Assembly: GCF_000214035.2 (NCBI RefSeq)
Contig: NZ_AFHG01000052.1
Location: 558,001-622,000, forward strand
Origin: Methyloversatilis universalis FAM5
GTDB taxonomy: Bacteria > Pseudomonadota > Gammaproteobacteria > Burkholderiales > Rhodocyclaceae
DNA: 64,000 bases
Direction of reading: 5' to 3'
Notes under the pieces: generated by a model
Databases searched by the model: none
What the model was told of the DNA's origin: nothing
Seen by the model: the letters and a program-made list of their open reading frames with translations, nothing else
Program-made: the position numbers and the translations under genes
Shown here: positions 1 through 7,656 of the stretch, piece by piece
Layout: each line of letters begins with the position of its first letter
How positions within the stretch are numbered: the stretch's first letter is position 1

Positions 1-1
1 C

Positions 2-379
2 CTGAACACCGACATCCAGGTGCGCCCGCTGACGCTGATGGTGAGCAAGGTGACGGTGAAGGACGACCGCTACACCAACATCCTGATGGGCACGGTGCAG
101 GCCGCCATCGCCAACGGCGTGCTGGACGCGGTGCGCGCCGGCGACATTCCGAAGGAAAAGGCCAACGACCTCGGCATCATCGTGTCGGTGTGGCTGAACC
201 CGATGGTGAGCACCGCCAAGGATCTGGACCACAAGATCCTGTTCGACATCCATCGTCAGGCCATGGCCAAGGCGATCAAGAAGGCGATGAACAACCAGCC
301 GGACATCGACTGGCTGCTGGAGAACCAGGACAAGATCACCCACAAGTACTACCAGATGGGCCTGGACGGAAAGATCTGA
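2..379 (+). CDS. fae: Formaldehyde-activating enzyme family protein (3' part)
   Basis: The gene enters from the left edge, so its start is not in the window; 125 codons are visible. Fae condenses formaldehyde with tetrahydromethanopterin in the cytoplasm, the first step of C1 oxidation in many methylotrophs. The visible part matches the C-terminal two thirds of Fae: a TLM-x-x-KVT segment, then an alternating DAV-x-x-G-x-IP / NDL pattern and a charged helical tail. The ending (THKYYQMGLDGKI) differs from the classical Fae C-terminus, so this may be one of the Fae paralogues rather than the main enzyme. Recognition is from recalled family sequence. A strong terminator follows directly. Confidence 0.78.
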   Translation: MNTDIQVRPLTLMVSKVTVKDDRYTNILMGTVQAAIANGVLDAVRAGDIPKEKANDLGIIVSVWLNPMVSTAKDLDHKILFDIHRQAMAKAIKKAMNNQPDIDWLLENQDKITHKYYQMGLDGKI

Positions 380-401
380 CGCCGCAGCCACGTCGCTGCA
401 G

Positions 402-430
402 AAGGGGGAGACCGCGGTCTCCCCTTTTTG
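402..430 (+). terminator. Intrinsic terminator after fae
   Basis: A perfect 9-bp stem (405-413 with 416-424) with a 2-base centre is followed by TTTTT. Because an AA precedes the stem, it may also act in reverse for the converging HNH gene. Confidence 0.85.
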
Positions 431-442
431 CTTCATGGGCGC

Positions 443-844
443 TCAGCGCGGCGCGCGCCGCGGGCGGTGATGCGTGTCGTCGAACTCCGGCGGCCGTCGC
501 CTGACCCAGCGCACGAAGGCGGCGACCGACGGGTGCGCGCGCAGCGCTTCCAGCGTGTGCAGGTCGCGCGCGAGTTCGGTCTCGCTGAACAGGGCGTGCA
601 GCTTGCGGTGGCAGATGCGGTGCATGGCCACGGTTTCGCGACCCCCCTGCGATTTCGGTATCAGGTGGTGCAGATCGACCGCCGGGCCCGGTATCAGAGG
701 GCGCCCGCACAGCGGACAGTCCGCGCGCGCCGGCGCGACCGGAAGCGGCGGCAGTTGCGTGCGCTGGCGTCTGTGCATCTTCACGGTGCACATCGACCGG
801 CGACGGCGAAACCGGTTCCGTGTAGGCGGAATCCGACATGACAT
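443..844 (-). CDS. HNH endonuclease-domain protein
   Basis: A small nuclease-type protein of up to 133 residues. A CPLCGR knuckle, DLHHLIPKSQGG and a later H-x-x-CH give the beta-beta-alpha zinc fold of HNH nucleases. This compact type is common in betaproteobacteria with no assigned role; it is not part of a visible restriction or phage module. The start is uncertain: ATGs at 844, 793 and 778 are in frame, none has a clear ribosome binding site, and the domain only begins near residue 43, so the true protein may start at 778 (111 residues). It converges on fae. Confidence 0.7.
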   Translation of the reverse strand: MSCRIPPTRNRFRRRRSMCTVKMHRRQRTQLPPLPVAPARADCPLCGRPLIPGPAVDLHHLIPKSQGGRETVAMHRICHRKLHALFSETELARDLHTLEALRAHPSVAAFVRWVRRRPPEFDDTHHRPRRAPR

Positions 845-1009
845 CCGGCTCAGGAACCGCCGCGCGGGTGACCTGCTCTATGGATCGCTTCGTGTGCTCA
901 CGAAGTCGTAGCGGCCGTCGACGCTGAGGGCCGGCTACGCAGGGAGGATAGACACAACAAGGCCGGCCCGACCGGCATCCATCCATCTATCCACAGGAGC
1001 GTCCACCTC

Positions 1010-1630
1010 ATGATGAAGAAGCTGGTTCTTTCTTCGGCCCTTGCCGCCTTCACCGCCGTCCCGCTGGCCGCGTCCGCCGCCACGCCGATCGCCCCGGTCG
1101 GCCCCACCGTCACCGTGCTCACCGCCACGCCCACGCTGCTGGGTGCGGGCGTCGGCGTCGCCGCGCTCGGCAGCGGCACGCTGACCTTCGATGCCTCCGG
1201 CAACGCGGTCGGGCTGTTTCCGATCACCGGCGGCTATCTCGACCCGGACCTGTCAAACGCCCAGGTCGAACACGTGGGCAGCGGCCTGCGGCTGTCGCGC
1301 AACGGCGTCGATGTCGATCTGGAGAACTTCCTGATCGACACCACGCTGGCCCAGGACACGATATTCGGTCAGGTGACGGTCGGCGCCACCGTGCTGAACG
1401 ACGTGCCGCTGTTCACGCTGTCCGGCCTGAACCTTTTCCTGTCCGACAGCGCCGGTGCGGCGCTGAACAGCTTCCTCGGCATTCCGAATCTGGCCGGCGC
1501 CCAGCTCGGCTTCGCGCTCACCAGCCCGGTGGCCGCGGTACCGGAGCCGGAAAGCTACGCGATGATGATCGCCGGTCTCGGCGCGATCGCGCTGATGGTG
1601 CGTCGCCGGCGTCAGGCGCTGCCGATCTGA
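1010..1630 (+). CDS. PEP-CTERM sorting-domain protein
   Basis: A secreted 206-residue protein. It has an N-terminal signal peptide (about residues 1-23, ending ASA-A), a Gly/Thr/Leu-rich beta-type body and a C-terminal sorting signal: VPEPES, one hydrophobic helix, then RRRR. Proteins with this tail are handled by exosortase/EpsH and are typically linked to exopolysaccharide or outer-surface display. No exosortase gene is in the window, so processing must be encoded elsewhere. AGGAG at 995-999 lies 10 bases before the ATG at 1010; a second ATG follows at once. The body has no recognisable catalytic motif. Confidence 0.85.
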   Translation: MMKKLVLSSALAAFTAVPLAASAATPIAPVGPTVTVLTATPTLLGAGVGVAALGSGTLTFDASGNAVGLFPITGGYLDPDLSNAQVEHVGSGLRLSRNGVDVDLENFLIDTTLAQDTIFGQVTVGATVLNDVPLFTLSGLNLFLSDSAGAALNSFLGIPNLAGAQLGFALTSPVAAVPEPESYAMMIAGLGAIALMVRRRRQALPI

Positions 1631-1681
1631 GGTCTGCAGGCGGCAAGTGGGCGGTGTCGGGGCTGACCCGCTGCCGCCCTT

Positions 1682-2866
1682 TCAGAAGGGCAGCGCCAGC
1701 TGCCCTTCTTCCTGCCCGGCCGGCATCTCGGCGGCCTGATCGGCCGCCAGCAGATGGCCGGCTCGCACGCCCAGCAGACGGAAGCGCCGCTCCAGCGGCA
1801 TGCGCTTCAGACACAGCCCGGCATGCCGGCGGATGACCGCGGCGTCGGCCGTGTAACGGTCCATCGTCAGTTCGCGGGTGACGATGCGGAAGTCGTCCTG
1901 CCTCAGTTTCACGCCCACCGATTTGGCCACCACCCCCTTGCGTTTCAGGTCGTCGGCCAGCCGCTCGCACAGCCGTGTGAACAGCGCGCCCAGTTCCTCG
2001 CGGTCGTGCTTCGCGTGCAGATCGCGCTCGAAGGTGGTTTCGCGGCTGATCGATTTCGGGTCGCGGCTGTAGCTCAGCGGCCGGTCGTCGCGGCCGTGCG
2101 CCGCTTCGGTCAGCCAGCTGCCGTAGCTGCGGCCGAAACGTTCGATCAGCCCCTGCGGGTCGGCCGCCGCGAGGTCGCCGATGGTGCGCAGGCCCAGGCT
2201 GTCCAGCTTCGCGTTCGCCTTCGGGCCGATGCCGTTGATCCGTTTCGCCGGCAGCGGCCAGATGCGGGCCGCGATGTCGGCTTCGGTGATCACCGTGAGG
2301 CCGCGCGGCTTTTCCAGATCGGAACAGATTTTCGACAGCAGCTTGTTCGGCGACAGTCCGATCGAGCAGCTGAGGCCGGTCGCCGCCTGCACCGCCTGCT
2401 GAATGCGTGCGGCGATCGCCCTGACGCCGCCGTGCGGGTCGTCACCGACGGCGTCCTGCGCACCCGGCAGGTCGGTCAGTTCGAAATAGATTTCGTCGAT
2501 GCCGCGGTCGTCGATCTGCGCCACGTGTTCCAGTACCGCCTGCTTGAACAGCCGCGACATGCGCTTGTACTCGTCGAAATCGGTCGGCAGCAGCACCGCG
2601 TCGGGGGCCAGCGCGGCGGCCTTCATCAGGCCGATGCCCGAATGCACGCCGAAGGCGCGCGCCTCGTAGGTGGCAGTCGTCGCCACGCCGCGGCCTGCAT
2701 AGTCGCGCAGCCGCGCGAAGCGGCGCGTGCCGTCCGGCTGCACGAGCGGCGGGTGCCGGCTGCCGCCGCCCACCACCACCGGCTGGCCGCGCAGTTCCGG
2801 GTAGCGCAGCAGTTCGACCGACGCGAAGAAGGCGTCCATGTCCAGATGGGCGATCCAGCGGCGCAT
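1682..2866 (-). CDS. dinB: DNA polymerase IV (Y-family translesion polymerase)
   Basis: An error-prone Y-family polymerase that bypasses DNA lesions. The N-terminus has HLDMDAFFASVE with metal-binding Asp9, then GIDEIYFEL (the SIDEAY equivalent, supplying the catalytic Asp/Glu pair), then SIGLSPNKLLSKICSDLEKP and a helix-hairpin-helix. The protein ends in GQLALPF, a textbook beta-clamp binding motif. At 394 residues it is longer than E. coli DinB (351), partly through an insertion after the first beta strand (about residues 37-52). The ATG at 2866 is chosen because the protein core begins there; a longer in-frame reading to 2992 would run into the rhomboid gene. It lies 7 bases downstream of the rhomboid gene, so the two are probably cotranscribed. 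Confidence 0.93.
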   Translation of the reverse strand: MRRWIAHLDMDAFFASVELLRYPELRGQPVVVGGGSRHPPLVQPDGTRRFARLRDYAGRGVATTATYEARAFGVHSGIGLMKAAALAPDAVLLPTDFDEYKRMSRLFKQAVLEHVAQIDDRGIDEIYFELTDLPGAQDAVGDDPHGGVRAIAARIQQAVQAATGLSCSIGLSPNKLLSKICSDLEKPRGLTVITEADIAARIWPLPAKRINGIGPKANAKLDSLGLRTIGDLAAADPQGLIERFGRSYGSWLTEAAHGRDDRPLSYSRDPKSISRETTFERDLHAKHDREELGALFTRLCERLADDLKRKGVVAKSVGVKLRQDDFRIVTRELTMDRYTADAAVIRRHAGLCLKRMPLERRFRLLGVRAGHLLAADQAAEMPAGQEEGQLALPF

Positions 2867-2873
2867 GGCGATG

Positions 2874-4025
2874 TCAGCGGGGGCGCGGTGCGGGGGTACG
2901 GGGCGACGGTGACTGAGGGGCCGGCGAACCGGCCCGGCTGGCGGCCTCCAGCGCATCGCGCACCGCCGCCATGTCGTGCGCGCGCAGGCCATCGACCAGC
3001 GCGCGCGAGGCGTCGCGCCGGGCTTCGGCGTACTGGCGCAGCGCGCTCAGCGTCGGCGCCGACGGGGCGGACGGGCTCAGCTGCAGCTCGCTGAGGTCGT
3101 CGAAGCCCTGCTGATAAGGTGCGGCGATCTCGTTCTCGATGCGGCCGGCCAGTTCGTCGAAGCTCGCGCCGCTGCGCTGCGCATCGCCGATCAGCGCCTG
3201 CCAGCGCCGCACCAGCTGGCGGTCCTGACCTATGAAGTCGCTGATTTCGTTGCGCGCCATCAGTTCTTCGCTCCAGCGGTAGCGCGGGGCCGGAATGGCG
3301 ACGATGAGCACCGCGATGAGCAGCGCCAGCGCGCCACCGGCCAGCCACTGTCCGTGCGACGCCAGCGGCTGGCGGTAGCGGCCGAGCAGGCTGTCGGCAT
3401 CGAGCGGCCGCACCAGCGCGGCGCCGGCCAGCAGGCCGGAAATGAAACCGCCGATGTGGGCGCCGTTGTCGATGCCCGGAATGTTCAGTCCGAGCACGAT
3501 GGTGATGGCCGCGAACAGCCCGGCTCCCCAGAACAGGCGCACGAATTCGCGCCTGTCCAGCGTGTCGCGCTGCTGCCAGAGGAAGGCCAGCAGCGCGCCA
3601 TAGACGCCGAAGATGGCGCCCGACGCACCGCCGGACACCGCCCGGTCGCCCTGCACGATGAGCGACAGCAGGTTGCCGGTCAGGCCGCTCAGCACATAGA
3701 TGGCGAGAAAGCGCAGCGGCCCGAACATGCGCTCGACCAGCCGGCCGCCGTCGAACAGCGAGGCCATGTTCATGCCCAGATGCAGCAGGCCGAAGTGCAG
3801 GAACATCGCGCTGCCCAGCCGCCACCACTGGCCGTCCTTCGTGGCCGGACCGAAGTTGGCGCCCCAGGCGAGCTGCACGCCGTTCTGCGAATGCCACAGG
3901 CCGGCGCCGCCCGCCAGCATCGCGGCGAACACCGCCAGATTGAGCGCGATCAGCACCACGGTGACCGGGATGCGCGGACGGCGTGTGGTGAGCTGGTCTA
4001 TGAGGGGGAGCGGTGCGGCGGTCAC
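2874..4025 (-). CDS. Rhomboid-family intramembrane serine protease
   Basis: A membrane protease of 383 residues that cleaves helices within the bilayer. The catalytic dyad is visible: GASG with Ser135, and His190 in AHIGGF. HFGLLHLGMNM supplies the usual His/Asn of the second helix. About six membrane segments span residues 20-210 and one more lies near 225-245; the C-terminal 140 residues are soluble and Ala/Arg-rich, an extension beyond the standard GlpG core. Substrate is unknown. It is transcribed ahead of dinB with a 7-base gap. Confidence 0.9.
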   Translation of the reverse strand: MTAAPLPLIDQLTTRRPRIPVTVVLIALNLAVFAAMLAGGAGLWHSQNGVQLAWGANFGPATKDGQWWRLGSAMFLHFGLLHLGMNMASLFDGGRLVERMFGPLRFLAIYVLSGLTGNLLSLIVQGDRAVSGGASGAIFGVYGALLAFLWQQRDTLDRREFVRLFWGAGLFAAITIVLGLNIPGIDNGAHIGGFISGLLAGAALVRPLDADSLLGRYRQPLASHGQWLAGGALALLIAVLIVAIPAPRYRWSEELMARNEISDFIGQDRQLVRRWQALIGDAQRSGASFDELAGRIENEIAAPYQQGFDDLSELQLSPSAPSAPTLSALRQYAEARRDASRALVDGLRAHDMAAVRDALEAASRAGSPAPQSPSPRTPAPRPR

Positions 4026-4088
4026 GGATGAAGGCGTGTAGTCGGATGCAGCGGGTGCGAGGTTAGCACCGGGCAGCGGATCGGACCG

Positions 4089-5012
4089 TTACCACGCTGT
4101 CGCGGTTTCGCCATCGGTCGTGCGCTGTGCCGCAAAGCGCGCCGCGAGGAAGTCCGCAAAGGCGCGCACCCGGGCCGACTGCCGGTGATGCGGCGGCCAG
4201 ATCGCGTGGATGTCGGCGGCCGCCCCCACCCACGGCGCCAGCACGCGCACCAGCCGCCCGTCGCACAGCAGCGGCGCCACATCCCACTCCGAGCGCAGCA
4301 CGATGCCGTGGCCGGCCAGCGCCCAGTCCGCCGCCACCTCGCCATGGTTGGCGCTGAGCGGCCCGTCCACCTTCACCCGCACTTCGCGCGTGCCGTCGGA
4401 CAGCGTCCAGATGTTGAAGGTGTCGTCGTTCTCGCGGATGACGATGCAGCGGTGGCCGCGCAGCGCCTGCGGCGAGTCCGGCTCGCCGTGGGCGGCGACA
4501 TAGGTCGGCGCGGCCACCAGCAGGCGGCGGTTGCCGGCGATGCGCTGTGCGTGCACCCGGCCGTCCGGCGGCGGTCCGAAGCGGATGCCCAGGTCGAGGC
4601 CGTGCTGTTCGAGGTCCAGCGGCCGGTCGGTCAGCTGCAGTACCACCTCGACCTCCGGCCACTGCCGCACGAAATCGGACACCGCAGGTGCGACATGCCG
4701 CCGGCCGAAGCCGAAGGAGGCGTTGATGCGCAGCAGGCCCGCCGGCGCGTCGCCGCGGGCGGACAGGCCGCGTTCGAGCGCCTCGATGTCGCGCAGGATG
4801 CGTTCGCCGTCCTGCAGATAGCGCTCGCCTTCGGGCGTCAGACTGAGCCGCCGGGTGGTGCGGTTGAGCAGCCGCACGCCCAGCCGAGCCTCCAGCGTGG
4901 CCAGCCGCCGGCTGACCGCCGGCGGCGTTACGCCCAGCTGCTGGGCCGCCGCCACCAGACTGGGCTGACGGGCAAGGGTGGTGAAGAACAGCAGATCGGC
5001 GGCATCCTTCAT
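4089..5012 (-). CDS. LysR-family transcriptional regulator
   Basis: A 307-residue LysR regulator. The winged helix-turn-helix occupies about residues 1-60 (LVAAAQQLGVTPPAVSRRLA), and the rest is the periplasmic-binding-like effector domain. It has the CrgA/AaeR look of betaproteobacterial one-gene LysR regulators that face their target. The ATG at 5012 is preferred over an upstream TTG at 5030. It is transcribed divergently from the TauE/SafE permease with about 100 bases between them, so that permease is the likely target and its substrate the likely inducer (inference). Confidence 0.88.
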   Translation of the reverse strand: MKDAADLLFFTTLARQPSLVAAAQQLGVTPPAVSRRLATLEARLGVRLLNRTTRRLSLTPEGERYLQDGERILRDIEALERGLSARGDAPAGLLRINASFGFGRRHVAPAVSDFVRQWPEVEVVLQLTDRPLDLEQHGLDLGIRFGPPPDGRVHAQRIAGNRRLLVAAPTYVAAHGEPDSPQALRGHRCIVIRENDDTFNIWTLSDGTREVRVKVDGPLSANHGEVAADWALAGHGIVLRSEWDVAPLLCDGRLVRVLAPWVGAAADIHAIWPPHHRQSARVRAFADFLAARFAAQRTTDGETATAW

Positions 5013-5051
5013 TGATGATCTGAAATGCAATTATTGTTTGAATTGATGATC
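5011..5051. promoter_or_regulatory. Direct repeat, candidate LysR operator
   Basis: ATTGATGATC occurs at 5011-5020 and again at 5042-5051, 31 bp apart (about three helical turns), in an AT-rich pocket between the divergent regulator and permease genes. LysR proteins usually bind paired sites in this position. Confidence 0.4.
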
Positions 5052-5110
5052 ATTGTAGTTCTCTGCCGACCGCCTAGCATCCGGCTTTTCCGTGCTGCCG
5101 GTGGAAGGCC

Positions 5111-5857
5111 ATGTCTGCGTCCGATCTTTTGTTCACGCTGCCGCTTGGCGCGGCGCTCGGTTTTTTCGGCGGTCTGTTCGGCATCGGCGGCGGCGTGATC
5201 GCGATTCCGCTGCTCGGCCTCGCCTTCGGCATGGATCAGGCGCTGGCCCAGGGCACCGCGCTGGTCATGATGGTGCCCAATCTGGTGATCGGCTGGTGGC
5301 GCTACCAGCAGCGCCATCCGGTGCCGTGGCGCCGGGTTGCTGCGCTGGCCGCGGTGGCGACCGCCACCACTGCGCTGACCGCACATTTCGCCGCGCGGCT
5401 CGATCCGGCGGTGCTGCGGGTGCTGTTCGGTGTGTTCATGAGCGCGCTGGCGCTGTCGCTGATGTGGCGCACAGGTGCCGCCGCCGACACGCCCCGGCCC
5501 GGGCGGCGCGAGCGGCTGATTCCGCTGGTCGGTCTGATCGGCGGCAGCAGCATGGGTCTGCTGGGCGTGGGCGGCGGCCTGCTGGCCGCACCGCTGTTCG
5601 TGCGCCTGTTCCGCCAGCGGCAGACGGTGGCGCAGAGCCTGGCGCTGGCGCTGGTCACGCCGAGCGCTGCCGTCGCGCTGGCCACCTATGCGCAGGCGCA
5701 GCGGGTGGACTGGGCCATGGGTCTGCCGATGGCGATCGGCGGCCTGCTCACCGTGTCGGCCGGCGTCGCGCTCGCCCACCGGCTGCCGGAAGCGCGCATG
5801 CGCACGCTGTTCGCATTCCTGCTGCTGGCGACCGGCCTCTGGATGCTGCTGCGCTGA
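5111..5857 (+). CDS. TauE/SafE-family sulfite/anion permease
   Basis: An integral membrane protein of 248 residues with about eight helices. It shows the internal duplication of the family: GFFGGLFGIGGGVIAIP near the N-terminus and GGSSMGLLGVGGGLLAAP in the second half. Family members export or import sulfite, sulfoacetate and related organosulfur anions; the substrate here cannot be read from sequence. The divergent LysR gene is its probable regulator. Confidence 0.87.
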   Translation: MSASDLLFTLPLGAALGFFGGLFGIGGGVIAIPLLGLAFGMDQALAQGTALVMMVPNLVIGWWRYQQRHPVPWRRVAALAAVATATTALTAHFAARLDPAVLRVLFGVFMSALALSLMWRTGAAADTPRPGRRERLIPLVGLIGGSSMGLLGVGGGLLAAPLFVRLFRQRQTVAQSLALALVTPSAAVALATYAQAQRVDWAMGLPMAIGGLLTVSAGVALAHRLPEARMRTLFAFLLLATGLWMLLR

Positions 5858-5904
5858 CGGAGCGCTCCGTCTGACGTACAGCCGGGGTTGCCAGACCTTA
5901 TCGC

Positions 5905-5915
5905 GGGGGGGGGGG
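5905..5915 (+). repeat. Homopolymeric G11 tract
   Basis: Eleven consecutive G lie in the short intergenic space between the permease and the LON-domain gene, which converge. The tract is not in a recognised coding region, so any length variation would not shift a reading frame known here. Confidence 0.9.
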
Positions 5916-6012
5916 CGCCGCTCCCACGCATCCTCGCGTTGCGGTGGAAAGGCGCCCAGGCTGTTCGATGCCTGATTGCGGTCAGGGCTTGTGCCGGTCG
6001 GCCGGCTTCGCC

Positions 6013-6657
6013 TCAGCCCTGACCGAATTCGGTCCGGTCCAGCAGGTCGCCGACCAGTTCAAGGCGCAGCAGCGGGTCGCGCATTTCCATCAGGCGCTGA
6101 CGGTCGTCGCCCTCCAACGGCAGCAGTTCGCACCAGCGGTTGGCCACCCAGCCGGCGTCGTCCAGCCGGCGGCTGCCGTCGGCCGGCCACAGGTCGGTGG
6201 CGCGCAGCAGGTCCATCAGCTTGACCAGATTGCCGGCGACATAGGCCAGCTCGGGCGGCAGCGGGCAGGGCGCGTCCGCCGGAATGTCCTCGACCTCGGC
6301 CATCCAAAGTCCGTGCGGGGTCTGCGCCTGCGCGGTGATCCGGAAACGGGTGGTGCCGCGGGTGACGATTTCGTACAGGCCGGGCTGCGGCTGGGCGAAG
6401 GTTTCGATGCGCGCGCGGGTGCCTACCGCGTGGAAACGCTCCGGTGCGCCGGGGCCGGCGCGCTTCACCTCGCTGCCCTCGATCAGTGACACGACACCGA
6501 ATTCGCGGCCGGCGCGGTGGCATTTCTTGATCATGTCCAGATAGCGCACCTCGAAGATGCGCAGCGGCAGCCGGCCGTCCGGGAACAGCACGGTGCCCAG
6601 CGGAAAAAGCGGCAGTGCCTGGTCGGACAGCGAGGGGTCATTGGGGGGCAGGGTCAT
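6013..6657 (-). CDS. LON N-terminal (substrate-binding) domain protein
   Basis: A stand-alone LON substrate-binding-like domain (PUA fold) of 214 residues without the ATPase or protease parts of Lon. Typical blocks are LPLFPLGTVLFPDGRLPLRIFE, then RY-x-x-MI and GVVSLIEGSEV. Single-domain proteins of this type are widespread and of unknown function, possibly peptide or protein binding. The ATG at 6657 overlaps the stop of the upstream lipoprotein gene by four bases (ATGA), so the two are translationally coupled. Confidence 0.85.
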   Translation of the reverse strand: MTLPPNDPSLSDQALPLFPLGTVLFPDGRLPLRIFEVRYLDMIKKCHRAGREFGVVSLIEGSEVKRAGPGAPERFHAVGTRARIETFAQPQPGLYEIVTRGTTRFRITAQAQTPHGLWMAEVEDIPADAPCPLPPELAYVAGNLVKLMDLLRATDLWPADGSRRLDDAGWVANRWCELLPLEGDDRQRLMEMRDPLLRLELVGDLLDRTEFGQG

Positions 6658-7541
6658 GAGCGTGTGGTGTCCTCGTTCGTCGGGCGGCAGCGTATCGCTT
6701 CGAGGTCGCCGGCGAGGCGGTCGATCTCGCGCTGGAGGTGGCGGCGCTGCGTGTCGGTCAGCGTGAGCGACAGGTCGGCCAGCGCCTGTGCCGCCAGTGT
6801 GCGGTTGTCATTGAAGGCGCGGGCGTAGCCGGCTGTCCAGTGCCGTGCCGGCTGTACGAACAGCGCTTCGAGTTCGCGGGCGAACGCGTCGGCGGGCAGG
6901 TCGCGGCGCGCGAGCAGCGCGCTCACCGCCGCCTGCCAGCGGCGGCGGCTGTCCAGCCCGTCGCCCGACGGGCTGCGGATGTCGCGTGCCCATGTCTCGA
7001 CACGGGCGCGTTGCGCCGGGCTGAGCCGGCCGATCCAGTCTTCCAGGCGGGACAGCAGACGTTCGGCGCGCTCGCGCTGCAGTTCGGCCGCCGGCGGGCG
7101 CACCCAGTCCTCGACATAGTCACGGTTGTTCCGTTCGAAGCGCCGGTTCAGCGCCGCCAGCTGGGCCGGCGTGGCGCCGGCCACCACCGGTCCGATGTCG
7201 CGCGCCGCTTCGGCGGCGGTCTGGCCGAACAGCGCGAACAGGGTGTCGATGTGGCGGTCGATGCGCGCCGCGTCGCTGCCGCGGCCCAGCTCGGCACCGG
7301 CGTCGCGCAGCCAGGCGGCGTAGGCCGGCAGCTGGGTGCGGCAGTGCCAGCCGTGCAGCCGCGCGAGCGCCGGCTCAAGCCGCGCGCGGCCGGCGGCATC
7401 GAGCGGCACGTACTCTTCCAGCCGCCATGCGATCAGGCGGTCGGCCTGGCCGTAACCCATCTGCACCAGGCTGCAGGCGGCCAGCAGCAGCGGAAGCAGG
7501 GTGAGCATGCACAGCAGGGCAAGGGGAGGGCGCGGACGCAT
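6654..7541 (-). CDS. DUF6279-type lipoprotein
   Basis: A 295-residue lipoprotein: the signal peptide ends in a lipobox (LLAAC, Cys at about residue 22), followed by a helical periplasmic domain starting SLVQMGYGQADRLIAWRLEEYV. That opening is characteristic of the DUF6279 family, whose function is not known. It is coupled to the LON-domain gene and divergent from the ABC transporter operon, with 115 bases between them. Confidence 0.8.
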   Translation of the reverse strand: MRPRPPLALLCMLTLLPLLLAACSLVQMGYGQADRLIAWRLEEYVPLDAAGRARLEPALARLHGWHCRTQLPAYAAWLRDAGAELGRGSDAARIDRHIDTLFALFGQTAAEAARDIGPVVAGATPAQLAALNRRFERNNRDYVEDWVRPPAAELQRERAERLLSRLEDWIGRLSPAQRARVETWARDIRSPSGDGLDSRRRWQAAVSALLARRDLPADAFARELEALFVQPARHWTAGYARAFNDNRTLAAQALADLSLTLTDTQRRHLQREIDRLAGDLEAIRCRPTNEDTTRS

Positions 7542-7656
7542 GGCGCTCGATCGAAGCGGGACACCCCCTAGACCGGCGACAGGCGGTCAGGTTCGCCTGC
7601 AACCTTTTTCCGCGCGCCCGCTCCCAGACGCAACGCCGCCGCCTACAATCGCGCCC

